Of a stretch of 64,000 nucleotides of DNA, positions 8,546 through 16,459 are shown in pieces. The notes under the pieces were generated by a model. That model was not told where the DNA came from. It made no database searches and saw only the letters and a list, made by a program, of their open reading frames with translations. Source of the stretch: Nocardioides agri. GTDB taxonomy: Bacteria; Actinomycetota; Actinomycetes; Propionibacteriales; Nocardioidaceae. Both the position numbers and the translations under genes were made by a program. Numbering within the stretch: the first letter of the stretch is position 1; each line of letters opens with the position of its first letter. The stretch covers positions 623,708-687,707 of the forward strand of contig NZ_JACEIC010000002.1 in assembly GCF_013778305.1 (NCBI RefSeq), given 5' to 3'.

Positions 8546-9550
8546 ATGACCGTCGTCGGCGCCGCCGTCCCGTCCATCGCGCTCGCCCGGGTCCCGGACG
8601 GCGCACCGCGGCCGGAGGACTTCGTACTCGTCGACCTGCCCCGCGAGGAGGTCGCCGACGGCCAGGTGCGGGTGCGCGTGCTCACGCTGTCGCTCGACCC
8701 CTACCAGCGCTCGACACTCGGTGGCCGCCACCTCGGGGACGCCCCGGTGGGGCCCGGCGGGCTGGTGCCGGGTCGCGCGGTCGGCGAGGTCGTCGAGTCG
8801 CGCTCCCCCGAGGTGGCGGTCGGGTCCACCGTGCTGGCCGAGACCGGCTGGCGGGCCGAGGCGGTGGTGCCGGCCACGGCCGTCGTCCCGGTCGTGGTGC
8901 CGCCCGGCGTCCCTCTCTCCGCCGCGCTCGGCGCCCTGGGCATGCCGGGCCTCACGGCGTACGCCGCCCACGAGCGGCACCTGCGGCCGCAGGCCGGCGC
9001 GACCGTCGTGGTCGGGGCGGGCACCGGCGGCGTGGGCGCGGTCGCCGGACAGCTGGCCCGGCTCGCCGGCGCTCGCGCGGTCGCCGTCGTCGGGTCCGAG
9101 GAGAAGGCGGCGATCGCCACCGATCGGCTCGGGTACGACGAGGCGGTGCTGCGCGGACCCGGCCTCGACGGCGCACTGGCCGAGGCCTGCCCGGACGGCA
9201 TCGACGGCTACCTGCACCTCGGCGACCAGGCCACGCTCGACGTGGTGATGGAGCGGCTGGCCGTCGGCGCGCGGGTCTCGCTGTGCGGGCTGATGGACCA
9301 GTACAACGGCGCCGCCCCGACCCGGCTGCGCGCGGGAGCGGTGATGGCGGCCCGTGCCGAGGTCCACGGGATGGTCGTCCACGACCACCACGACCTGGCA
9401 CTCGATCACGCGACCCGGGTCGCCGCCCTGCTCGCCTCGGGCGAGCTCGTGACGGTCGAGGACCGGTGCACCGGCCTGGCCGACGCACCTGCGGCGTTCG
9501 CCCGGCTGATGAGCGGGACGAACGTCGGCAAGGTGCTCGTCGACCTCTGA
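8546..9550 (+). CDS. Zinc-free MDR-family NADP-dependent oxidoreductase
   Basis: This 334-residue medium-chain reductase resembles NADPH-dependent 2-alkenal/curcumin-type double-bond reductases. N-terminal LSLDPYQRSTL is the family hallmark. GMPGLTAYAAHERHLRPQAGATVVVGAG holds the nucleotide-binding GAGTGGVG near residue 155. No catalytic zinc cysteines are seen. ATG 8546 was chosen because it follows a -10-like TATCAT by 6 nt and the fold begins there; longer upstream frames run antisense through the VOC gene. It probably reduces an enone or enal in the shared catabolic regulon. The substrate is unknown. Confidence 0.82.
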   Translation: MTVVGAAVPSIALARVPDGAPRPEDFVLVDLPREEVADGQVRVRVLTLSLDPYQRSTLGGRHLGDAPVGPGGLVPGRAVGEVVESRSPEVAVGSTVLAETGWRAEAVVPATAVVPVVVPPGVPLSAALGALGMPGLTAYAAHERHLRPQAGATVVVGAGTGGVGAVAGQLARLAGARAVAVVGSEEKAAIATDRLGYDEAVLRGPGLDGALAEACPDGIDGYLHLGDQATLDVVMERLAVGARVSLCGLMDQYNGAAPTRLRAGAVMAARAEVHGMVVHDHHDLALDHATRVAALLASGELVTVEDRCTGLADAPAAFARLMSGTNVGKVLVDL

Positions 9551-9571
9551 CCTGGCTCCCCCGGGCTGCGC

Positions 9572-9619
9572 GCAGCACAGCGCCCCGGCCCTCCTGCCGG
9601 AGGACCGGGGCGCTGCTGC
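9572..9619. terminator. Bidirectional hairpin between convergent genes
   Basis: AGCGCCCCGG at 9579-9588 pairs with CCGGGGCGCT at 9605-9614. GCAGC at 9572-9576 pairs with GCTGC at 9615-9619, and an inner CTCC/GGAG extends the stem. It lies between the reductase stop at 9550 and the secreted-protein stop at 9632. Confidence 0.75.
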
Positions 9620-9631
9620 GTGATCAGGCGA

Positions 9632-11086
9632 TCAGCAGACCGCGGCCTTGGCGGCCGCGGCGGCCGCGACCGCCGCCTTCGCCGACTTCAGCGCCTTGGC
9701 GGACTTGGCCGCCCTCGACTTCGCAGCCTTGAGCGCCTTCTTGGCCTTGGCGATCTTCGCCTTGTTCTTCGACTTCGCGGCCTTCTTGGCGGCAGCGGTG
9801 GCCTTCTTGACCGCCGCCTTCGCCTTCTTGTCCGCGGAGGTCGCCTTGGTCAGCGCCGCCGTGGCCGTGGCCAGGTCGGCCGTGGCCGGGGCACACGCCG
9901 GGTTGACGATGGTGACGGCCTGGGCGCCCGAGGTCGAGCCCGCGTAGGAGAGCGCATTGGTCGGCACGAAGGTCGCCGTGTAGCTGTGCGCACCGATCGC
10001 GACGTTCGCCAGGTCCAGCTTGGCCGCACCGGCGGCGAGCGTGACCTTTCCGAGGGAGGTCGCGCCGTCCTTGAACTCGACGGTGCCGGCCACGGCCGGG
10101 GTCACAGCCGCCGCGAGCTTGACCGCGTTGCCGGTCGCCGTCGCCGTCAGCGCCGTGGTGGTCGCCGCCGGGGCGGCCGTCGGCACGCAGTTGATGACGT
10201 TGTCAGCGCCCATCGCGGTGATCGTGATCGTCGCACCCGTGATGTCGATGGCGTCGGGAGCGAGGATCGACCCGGACCGCGTACCGGTCAGGGCCGGGAA
10301 CGTGAACTGGGAGTTGCCGGGCTTCGGGGTCGCGTACGTCTCCGAGCCGGTCAGCGTCACCGGGGTCGAGGCAGCCGCCGCGGGCGCCGCGGCCGGCGTG
10401 GCGACGTTCGCCTGGAGGTCCACCTTCAACGTGGAGACGGTGACGAAGGCCGGCATGCCCGGCGCGAAGGTCCTCGCGAGGTTGCCGGCCAGCTTCGAGC
10501 CGTGGGCGTTCACGCTGAGCTCGGCGGGGTAGGCGATGCCGAAGTCCTGGAAGACGCAGGTCAGACCCTGGGTGTCGGTCACGGTCTTGGCCGGGATCGC
10601 GGTGCAGGTCATGTTCTGCGGGATGGGCGTGGCGGCCGGGTTGGTCTTCACCCACATCGTCACGGCGACCGTGCTGATGCTGAAGCTCCCGAGGTCGGCG
10701 GTCGCCGTGCGGGTGCCCGCGACGGTCGGCAGCGTGATCGGCGGGTTGCCGGTCCGCGTCGCCGCGTAGGTCGTGCTCCCGGTGAGGGAGACGGCGTCGC
10801 CGTCGACGGTCGCGTTGACGGTGGCGTCGGCGCCGACCACGGTGAGGAACGTCGGCATGCCGGTCGGCGGGATGTCACTGAGGGTCGCCGAGACGGCGGT
10901 GCCGTCGACGGTGAGCGCGACCTGGGCGGGGTACTGGATGGTGAAGGTGCTGAACGCACACGCCATCGGCACGGTCACCGTGTTGCTGGTGGGCGCGGCC
11001 TGAGCCGGCGCCATGGACGCGGGGGCTACGAGAGCTCCTGCCGCGACAGCGCCGGCGACCAGGCCGGAAAGCTTGCGAAAACGCAT
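9632..11086 (-). CDS. Secreted beta-domain protein with histone H1-like Lys/Ala tail
   Basis: This 484-residue exported protein starts at ATG 11086 behind the ribosome site GAGGAGGAACTT. The signal peptide MRFRKLSGLVAGAVAAGALV ends at AQA. Two related domains of about 150 residues follow, each opening with a Cys-x-F then a YPA motif and a later GMP-x-F turn (for example FTIQYPAQ and FGIAYPAE). A bacterial Ig-like module (VEFKDGATSLGKVTL) precedes the last 85 residues. That tail is almost entirely Lys and Ala, resembles histone H1 or heparin-binding adhesin tails, and ends in Cys. It could bind anionic wall polymers or surfaces. No LPXTG is present. The YP domains are related to those in the LPXTG proteins at 24168 and 36370. 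Function is unknown. Confidence 0.8.
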   Translation of the reverse strand: MRFRKLSGLVAGAVAAGALVAPASMAPAQAAPTSNTVTVPMACAFSTFTIQYPAQVALTVDGTAVSATLSDIPPTGMPTFLTVVGADATVNATVDGDAVSLTGSTTYAATRTGNPPITLPTVAGTRTATADLGSFSISTVAVTMWVKTNPAATPIPQNMTCTAIPAKTVTDTQGLTCVFQDFGIAYPAELSVNAHGSKLAGNLARTFAPGMPAFVTVSTLKVDLQANVATPAAAPAAAASTPVTLTGSETYATPKPGNSQFTFPALTGTRSGSILAPDAIDITGATITITAMGADNVINCVPTAAPAATTTALTATATGNAVKLAAAVTPAVAGTVEFKDGATSLGKVTLAAGAAKLDLANVAIGAHSYTATFVPTNALSYAGSTSGAQAVTIVNPACAPATADLATATAALTKATSADKKAKAAVKKATAAAKKAAKSKNKAKIAKAKKALKAAKSRAAKSAKALKSAKAAVAAAAAAKAAVC

Positions 11087-11140
11087 GAAGTTCCTCCTCG
11101 GACGGCCCCACCCCCAACGGTGTGGCCTGCATCTCATCGC

Positions 11141-11154
11141 GAGAATATACGATA
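11141..11154 (-). promoter_or_regulatory. AT-rich shared element upstream of the secreted protein
   Basis: On the minus strand this reads TATCGTATATTCTC, nearly identical to the elements at 31066 and 57611. TATATT would be the -10, giving a leader of about 50 nt that contains the ribosome site. Flanking GAATA...TATTC makes a wider imperfect palindrome. Confidence 0.6.
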
Positions 11155-11245
11155 TGTATTCGACCACCAGAGATTTCGCGAAACCCACAGGGACACGTTC
11201 AGGTCTCGATCTCGTCATCGGCGGGTCAATGGAGCCGCTCGGCGC

Positions 11246-12043
11246 TCAGAGGCCGTAGCGGGCGAGCTTGTCCTCCTTGCCGCCCTTCATGAACTTCCTC
11301 ATCATCCGGCCGGTGGTGAGCCAGGCGATCTCGTCGCCGTTCTTGGTCGAGGCGAGCATCCGGTCGACGAGGTACGGCGCGACGTCGTCCACGTGGTCGC
11401 TGAGGATGTTGACCATCTTGCGCTGACTCTGGACCGACTCGGGGCTGGTCGCGGCCTCGCGCAGCCAGCCGTCGGTGATGAGGATGCCCGGGCGGACCTG
11501 CCCGACGCGCACCGACGTGCCCTCGACCTCCTTGACCAGCGCCTTGGTGAACATGTCGAGGCCGCGCTTGGTCGAGGAGTAGACGCCCATGCCGGGGCGG
11601 ACGGAGCCGTCGCTGCCGCCGCCGAGGACGTTGAAGACCTGGCCACCGCCTCCCGCGCTCATGCCGCGCACGGCGACCTGCGCGCCGTTGATCGTGCCGA
11701 CCATGTTGGTCGACACCATCGTGGCGACCTCGTCGGGCGTCGTCTCGACGATGGTGCGCATCGTGTAGGCGACGCCGGCGTTGTTGATCCAGAGGTCGAC
11801 CGAGCCGAGCTCGGCGACGCCGAGGTCCCAGAGCGCCTGCACCTCGGCCGCGTCGGAGACGTCGGCCGGTCGGCCGACGACGCGGGCACCGGCGGTCGCC
11901 GCGGGCTGGAGCCTCCCGACCGCCTCGTCGACGGCCTCGTGCGTGCGGCCCGAGACGACGACGTGGTGGCCGCGTGACAGCAGCTCGCGCGCGAGCGCGA
12001 AGCCGATGCCCTTGGTGCTGCCAGTGACGACTGCGTTGGTCAT
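11246..12043 (-). CDS. SDR family reductase, NOL/NYC1-like
   Basis: This 265-residue short-chain dehydrogenase has TGSTKGIG at 7-14, NNAG at 87-90 and the catalytic pair Y155/K159 in YSSTK. The segment FNVLGGGSDGSVRPGMGVY (137-155) resembles plant chlorophyll b reductase (NOL/NYC1) in the region before the active Tyr, where I recall an FN-x-x-GAGSDG string. A C-terminal stretch NILSDHVDDVAPYLVDRML also fits the plant NVLAEPAEVVAEYLV region. It is the last gene of the 14-gene operon, 18 nt after the CitE-like gene. A paralogue is at 44325-45140. A role in reducing a tetrapyrrole substituent is inferred, not shown. Confidence 0.8.
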   Translation of the reverse strand: MTNAVVTGSTKGIGFALARELLSRGHHVVVSGRTHEAVDEAVGRLQPAATAGARVVGRPADVSDAAEVQALWDLGVAELGSVDLWINNAGVAYTMRTIVETTPDEVATMVSTNMVGTINGAQVAVRGMSAGGGGQVFNVLGGGSDGSVRPGMGVYSSTKRGLDMFTKALVKEVEGTSVRVGQVRPGILITDGWLREAATSPESVQSQRKMVNILSDHVDDVAPYLVDRMLASTKNGDEIAWLTTGRMMRKFMKGGKEDKLARYGL

Positions 12044-12061
12044 GCGTGTTCTCCTCGGATC

Positions 12062-12910
12062 TCAGCGGGCACGGGCGATGACGAGGCGGGCCTGGCGGAT
12101 GACGGCCTCGTCGACGAAGTGGCCGTCGTCGTCGACGGCGACGCCGGCACCGGCGAACTCCCACCGGCCGATCAACCGCTGGGCGGCCTCGACCTCGTCG
12201 GTCGACGGCGTGAAGACCTCGTTGGCGATCGCGACCTGCGCCGGGTGGATGCAGGCGCGGCCGACGAAGCCGAGCCGCGCGAGCTCGACGGTCGAGGCGC
12301 GGAAGGCGTCCAGGTCGCGGAAGTTCGTGGACACCGGGGCGATCGGCGGCTTGATGCCGGAGGCGGCGGACGCGAACACGACGTGCGACCGGGAGTAGAG
12401 CAGCTCCCGCTCGTCGGGGCCTGCGGTGATGCCGACGTCGGCGCGCAGGTCGGCCTCGCCGATCTGCAGCCGCTGCACGCGCGGGGCGCGCGCCAGCTCG
12501 CCGGCCCGCAGCACGGCGCGCGCGCTCTCGAGCAGCGGTACGACGCCCGCGGTCGACCCGAGCGAGGCCAGCAGCCGGTCGAGGTCGAGCAGCTCGTCGA
12601 CGGTCTCGGTCTTGGCGAGCATGAAGCCGGTCAACGCAGGCGCTCCCGCGACCGCGCGGACGTCGGCCTCACGGAGGGCGCCGGCGTTCACCCGGACCCA
12701 GACGCCGACGTTGTCCAGGACCGGCAGGTCGTGCAGCCAGACCCGGGCGATGTCTCGCGCCCGGTCCTTGTCGCGCGGGGCGACGGCGTCCTCGAGGTCG
12801 ATGATGATCTCGTCGGCACCTCGCTCCAGGATCCGCTCGAGCTTGTCGTCGGCGTCGCCGGGCACGTAGAGCGCCGAGCGCGCCAGGAAGCTCCTCAGGT
12901 CAACCGACAC
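12062..12910 (-). CDS. HpcH/HpaI or CitE-like acyl-CoA lyase
   Basis: This 282-residue TIM-barrel protein is in the citrate lyase beta / malyl-CoA lyase family. These enzymes split a beta-hydroxyacyl-CoA into acetyl- or propionyl-CoA and an oxo acid. Hallmarks are SALYVPG at 12-18, IIIDLEDAV near 35-43, WVRVNAG near 70 and MLAKTETVDEL near 98. LLESARAV, QIGEADLRADVG and GRACIHPAQV (near 218) follow. GTG 12910 overlaps the upstream acyl-CoA dehydrogenase stop by 11 nt. Together with CoA-transferases and MmgE/PrpD proteins it is well placed to cleave a citramalyl-CoA-like intermediate to pyruvate and an acyl-CoA. The substrate is inferred. Confidence 0.87.
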   Translation of the reverse strand: MSVDLRSFLARSALYVPGDADDKLERILERGADEIIIDLEDAVAPRDKDRARDIARVWLHDLPVLDNVGVWVRVNAGALREADVRAVAGAPALTGFMLAKTETVDELLDLDRLLASLGSTAGVVPLLESARAVLRAGELARAPRVQRLQIGEADLRADVGITAGPDERELLYSRSHVVFASAASGIKPPIAPVSTNFRDLDAFRASTVELARLGFVGRACIHPAQVAIANEVFTPSTDEVEAAQRLIGRWEFAGAGVAVDDDGHFVDEAVIRQARLVIARAR

Positions 12911-14066
12911 GGGTCTCTCCCTTGATCAGCGACTTCGCGACGACCGTGCGAAGGATGTCGTTGGTGCCCTCACCGATGCTCATCAGGATCGAGTCGCGGT
13001 AGAGCCGCTCGACCTCGAACTCGGTGGAGTAGCCGTAGCCGCCGTGCACCTTCATCGAGTCGATGGCGGCCTGCAGCGCGACCTCCGAGCAGAAGATCTT
13101 GGCCATGCCCGTCGCCCCGTCCGCGCGCCCGTCGCGTACGGCGTCCGCGGCCCAGTAGGCCATCAACCGGGCGGCCTGCACCTGGGTGCCGAGCTCGCCG
13201 AGCTTGAGCTGGATCGCCTGGAAGTCCGCGATCGGCCTCCCGAAGGCCTTGCGCTGCTGGGCGTAGGCCAGCGCCTCGTCGTGGGCGCGCTGCGCGATGC
13301 CGACCGAGCGGGCCGCGATGTTGACCCGGCCCCACTCCAGCGCCGACAGCACCTGCTGCATGCCGCGGCCCTCGACGCCACCGACCAGCTGCGCGACCGG
13401 GACGCGGACGTCGGTCAGCGAGATCTCGCAGGACTCGGTGCCCTTGTAGCCGAGCTTCGGGATGTCCTTGGTGACCTCGTAGCCGGGGGTGTCCGCCTCG
13501 ATCAGCAGCACGCTCATGCCCTTATGGGCGGGCGACGCCGACGGGTCGGTCTTGACGAGCACCGGCAGCGGGTCGGCGTACCGGGCGTTGGTGATCCACA
13601 TCTTCGCGCCGTTGACGACGTAGCAGTCCGTGTCGGGGTCGAGCCGGGCCGTGGTGCGGATCCCCTGGAGGTCGGTGCCGGCGTCGGGCTCGGTGAGGCC
13701 GATGCCGGTGCGCCGCTCTCCGGTCGCCAGCTCGGGGAGGTAGCGGTCCTTCTGGTCCTGGGTGCCGTGCATCGCGATCAGGCGGCACGCCAGCGAGTGG
13801 CTGCCGAGGATGCCGGCGATGCCCATCCAGCCCCGGGCGATCTCCTCGAAGACCAGGGCGAAGGAGACCGGGTCGAGGTCGAGCCCGCCGTACTCCTCGG
13901 GGACCGTGATGCCGAAGAGCCCCATGTCCTTCATGCCGTCGACGATCTCGGTCGGGTAGCGGCCGGACTGCTCCCAGTCGCGCGCGACCGGGACGATCTC
14001 CTTGTCGACGAACGTGCGCAGCAGCGCCTTGAACTCGCGCTGGTCCTCGTCGAGCTCGAACCTCAT
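12900..14066 (-). CDS. Acyl-CoA dehydrogenase
   Basis: This 388-residue acyl-CoA dehydrogenase introduces an alpha,beta double bond into an acyl-CoA, passing electrons from FAD to ETF. It shows MGLFGITVPEEYGGL near 55, the flavin-binding IGLTEPDAGTDLQGI near 125 and WITNARYAD near 160. The C-terminal VHGGYGYSTEFEVERLYRD is near 345, with the usual catalytic Glu in STEFEVE-type position. ATG 14066 overlaps the DUF35 gene stop (ATGA), and the longer frame upstream is antisense to nothing useful and poor in homology. It is part of the beta-oxidation-like set with MaoC proteins and thiolase. Confidence 0.9.
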   Translation of the reverse strand: MRFELDEDQREFKALLRTFVDKEIVPVARDWEQSGRYPTEIVDGMKDMGLFGITVPEEYGGLDLDPVSFALVFEEIARGWMGIAGILGSHSLACRLIAMHGTQDQKDRYLPELATGERRTGIGLTEPDAGTDLQGIRTTARLDPDTDCYVVNGAKMWITNARYADPLPVLVKTDPSASPAHKGMSVLLIEADTPGYEVTKDIPKLGYKGTESCEISLTDVRVPVAQLVGGVEGRGMQQVLSALEWGRVNIAARSVGIAQRAHDEALAYAQQRKAFGRPIADFQAIQLKLGELGTQVQAARLMAYWAADAVRDGRADGATGMAKIFCSEVALQAAIDSMKVHGGYGYSTEFEVERLYRDSILMSIGEGTNDILRTVVAKSLIKGETRVG

Positions 14067-14476
14067 GGTGTCTCCTCGTCCGGTCGTGCTGGTGTGAACA
14101 CGGGCAGCGCGCGACCGTCGGGCAGGTCGACCCAGCCGACGGTCACGGCGTCGCCGATCGCCGGCTCGGCCATCAGCCGGGTCAGCAGGACCGGGCCCTC
14201 GGCGAGGCGCACCCGCGCGACGACGTACGGCGTCGCGACGTCGGGCCGCGGCGCGCGGTGGACCACGGTGTAGGTGTCGACGGTGGCGGCGCCGCTGGCC
14301 TCCACCAGCGTGAGCGCGTCGGTGCGGCCGCAGCCGGTGCAGACCGCGCGCGGCGGGTGCTGGCGGTGGCCGCAGCCGCACGTCTGCACCGTGAGCCGGT
14401 GCTCGCGGGTGGCGTCCCACCACTCGCCGGTCATCTCGTCGGCCGGTGGCACCTCGCCAGGCGTGAACCAGGTCAT
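14063..14476 (-). CDS. DUF35 zinc-ribbon/OB-fold partner of thiolase
   Basis: This 137-residue protein has a zinc ribbon, CGCG at about 33-36 and CTGCG at about 46-50, followed by an OB fold (TYTVVHRAPRPDVATPYVVARVRL). DUF35 proteins bind SCP-x-type thiolases or aldolases; the steroid ChsH2-Ltp2 retro-aldolase is the best known pair. Here it is coupled by overlaps to the thiolase-like gene (14473) and to the acyl-CoA dehydrogenase. It probably forms a complex with the thiolase-like protein. Confidence 0.85.
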   Translation of the reverse strand: MTWFTPGEVPPADEMTGEWWDATREHRLTVQTCGCGHRQHPPRAVCTGCGRTDALTLVEASGAATVDTYTVVHRAPRPDVATPYVVARVRLAEGPVLLTRLMAEPAIGDAVTVGWVDLPDGRALPVFTPARPDEETP

Positions 14477-15621
14477 CGGGCCACCCCCAGCACGACGGTG
14501 GCGTGGGTGGAGAGGATGCCGCCGGTGCCGTGCGCGACCGCGACCTCGGCCCCGCGCACCTGCCGCCTGCCGCAGTCACCGCGCAGCTGTCGCACGGCCT
14601 CGACGAGCAGCAGCACGCCGTACTGGCCGGGATGGCAGTAGGACAGGCCGCCGCCGGTGGTGTTGAGCGGCAGTGCGCCGCCGGGCCGCGTGCGGCCGTC
14701 GGCGATGAGGTCCAGGGCCTCGCCGGGGCCGCAGAACCCGAGCCCCTCGAGCGACAGCGCGGCGGTGATCGTGAACGAGTCGTAGACCTCCACGACGTCG
14801 ACGTCGGCGGCCGTGATGCCCGCGCGCCGGTAGGCGTCGGCCGCCGAGCCGGCGGCGCCGGGGACGGTCAGGTCGGGGACGGTCGTGAACGACGTGTGGG
14901 TGGTGCGCTCGCCGTAGCCGAGCACCTCGACGGGCGTACGACGCAGGTCGCGGGCGCGCTCGAGGGAGGTGAGGACCACCGCTCCCCCGCCGTCGGTGAC
15001 CAGGCAGCAGTCGGCGACGGTCAGCGGGCTGGAGACCATCGGTGCGCCGACGACGTCGGCGGCCGTGATCCGGCCGGCGTCGTGGCGGAACGCCTCGGGG
15101 TTGAGCAGCGCCCACTCGCGGGCCGCGACCGCGACCTCGGCGAGCTGCTCGCGGGTGCCGCCGTAGCGGTGCAGGTAGGCCTGCGCGGCCATGCCGTAGT
15201 AGGACGCGGGGTAGAGCGGGTCGTAGGGCTCCTCGAACTGCGCCTCCGGCACCCACGCCTCGAAGACGCCCCCCAGCCGCCGGGTGCGCGCCGAGCGCTG
15301 GTTGGACGCGAACGAGATCACGACCACCGACGCCTGCCCGTCGCGGATCGCCTGGGCGGCACGGGCGACGAACATCTCGAAGGCGCTGCCGCCCGCGAAC
15401 GTCGAGTCCGTCCAGGTGGGCACGATCCCGAAGTGGTCGGCGAGCTGGGTGGCGGAGAAGCGGGAGACGCCGGTCGTCGCGATGCCGTCGACGTCGGCGA
15501 GCGTCAGGCCCGCGTCCGAGAGCGCCCGGGTGACCGCCTGGGTCTGGAGACCCAGGGTCGAGAGGCCGGTCGACCCCAGGTCCGACTCGGCCGCCCCCAC
15601 GATCGCGACACCGGTGCTCAC
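14473..15621 (-). CDS. SCP-x-type thiolase-like protein without nucleophilic Cys
   Basis: This 382-residue thiolase-fold protein starts at GTG 15621, overlapping the MaoC gene stop. The region where thiolases carry the acyl-accepting cysteine reads STFAGGSAFEMF (73-84), so Ala occupies the Cys position. Later motifs EVYDSFTIT, NTTGGGLSYCHPGQYG and HGTGGI match the SCP-x/Ltp group. Loss of that cysteine, together with an adjacent DUF35 partner, resembles steroid aldolase Ltp2, which performs a retro-aldol side-chain cleavage rather than thiolysis. I infer a retro-aldolase that trims a short acyl side chain, perhaps a propionate. True thiolase activity seems unlikely. Confidence 0.85.
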   Translation of the reverse strand: MSTGVAIVGAAESDLGSTGLSTLGLQTQAVTRALSDAGLTLADVDGIATTGVSRFSATQLADHFGIVPTWTDSTFAGGSAFEMFVARAAQAIRDGQASVVVISFASNQRSARTRRLGGVFEAWVPEAQFEEPYDPLYPASYYGMAAQAYLHRYGGTREQLAEVAVAAREWALLNPEAFRHDAGRITAADVVGAPMVSSPLTVADCCLVTDGGGAVVLTSLERARDLRRTPVEVLGYGERTTHTSFTTVPDLTVPGAAGSAADAYRRAGITAADVDVVEVYDSFTITAALSLEGLGFCGPGEALDLIADGRTRPGGALPLNTTGGGLSYCHPGQYGVLLLVEAVRQLRGDCGRRQVRGAEVAVAHGTGGILSTHATVVLGVAR

Positions 15622-15998
15622 GGGCGGCGCACCTCGGCGGCGGCGGGTGCCACGGCGACCCGGGCCCGCTCGCCCACGACCTCGACACCGCACTCGATCG
15701 AGACCAGGTCGCCGTCGGTGCCGACGACGCGACCGGTGCAGCGCACGGTCTCGCCGGCGTGGACGAGGCTCTTGAAGCGGAAGGACAGCGCGGTCAGCTC
15801 GGCGCCGGGGCCGGCCCAGTCGAGCACCATCTCGGCGAGCAGCGCGCCGAAGAGCTGGCCGTCGACGACCGGCGCCGGCAGGCCCCGCTCGGCCAGCCAG
15901 GCGCTGTCGTAGTGCAGGCGGTGCCAGTCCCAGGTGGCGCCGGCGTAGGCGACCATGTCGGGGAGCTCGATGGTCCGCTCGAGGGAGAGCCCGGTCAT
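15618..15998 (-). CDS. MaoC-like hot-dog dehydratase (small subunit)
   Basis: This 126-residue protein has a single MaoC hot-dog fold. The hydratase-type segment WDWHRLHYDSAWLAERGLPAPVVDG (from about residue 23) holds the expected catalytic Asp/His region. It overlaps the thiolase start by GTGA and the next MaoC-like gene by ATGA. Such short paired MaoC proteins form heterodimeric enoyl-CoA hydratases, as ChsH1/ChsH2 do in steroid degradation. It probably hydrates the enoyl-CoA made by the acyl-CoA dehydrogenase. Confidence 0.82.
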   Translation of the reverse strand: MTGLSLERTIELPDMVAYAGATWDWHRLHYDSAWLAERGLPAPVVDGQLFGALLAEMVLDWAGPGAELTALSFRFKSLVHAGETVRCTGRVVGTDGDLVSIECGVEVVGERARVAVAPAAAEVRRP

Positions 15999-16459
15999 CG
16001 GGCGACCTCCACGTAGATGAGCGTCTCCTCGTTCTCGACCAGCAGGTCGCCGGCCTGGTTGGTGTAGGTCGCCAGCGACGTCACGACGACCATCCCGGCG
16101 CCCGAGCCCGTGGTGCGCTCGGCGACGTCGGTGACCGTCCACGTCGCGGTGACCACGTCGTCGGGCCGCACCGGCTGGTGGAAGCGGTAGGAGTTGCCGC
16201 CGCGGACCTCGCGGGTGCCCGGGATGTGGAGGTGCCAGCCGTGGCCGGCGTACCCGTTCTCGTCGCGCGGGAGGCCGGTGAACTGGTTGGTCTCGCACAC
16301 CAGCGTCGGCGGCGCGACGTCGCCGGCGAGGTGGCGCGGGTCGTCGTCGCCGGTGGCCAGCGCGAAGTAGCGGATCGACGCGCGGCCGAGCGGCTCCGGA
16401 GCGGTGTAGGTGCGCGAGCGCCCCACCAGGGCACGCACCTCGTCGGTCAGGAGAGTCAC
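15995..16459 (-). CDS. FAS1-like/MaoC dehydratase partner
   Basis: This 154-residue hot-dog protein is of the N-terminal MaoC type. RASIRYFALATGDDDPRHLAGDVAPPTLVCETNQF (split motif from about residue 26) resembles the substrate-binding half of heterodimeric dehydratases. HIPGTREVRGGNSYRFHQPVRPDDVV covers the hot helix entry. GTG 16459 overlaps the RidA-like stop. With the 126-residue neighbour it likely makes a two-subunit hydratase. Function is assigned by family and context. Confidence 0.8.
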   Translation of the reverse strand: MTLLTDEVRALVGRSRTYTAPEPLGRASIRYFALATGDDDPRHLAGDVAPPTLVCETNQFTGLPRDENGYAGHGWHLHIPGTREVRGGNSYRFHQPVRPDDVVTATWTVTDVAERTTGSGAGMVVVTSLATYTNQAGDLLVENEETLIYVEVAR

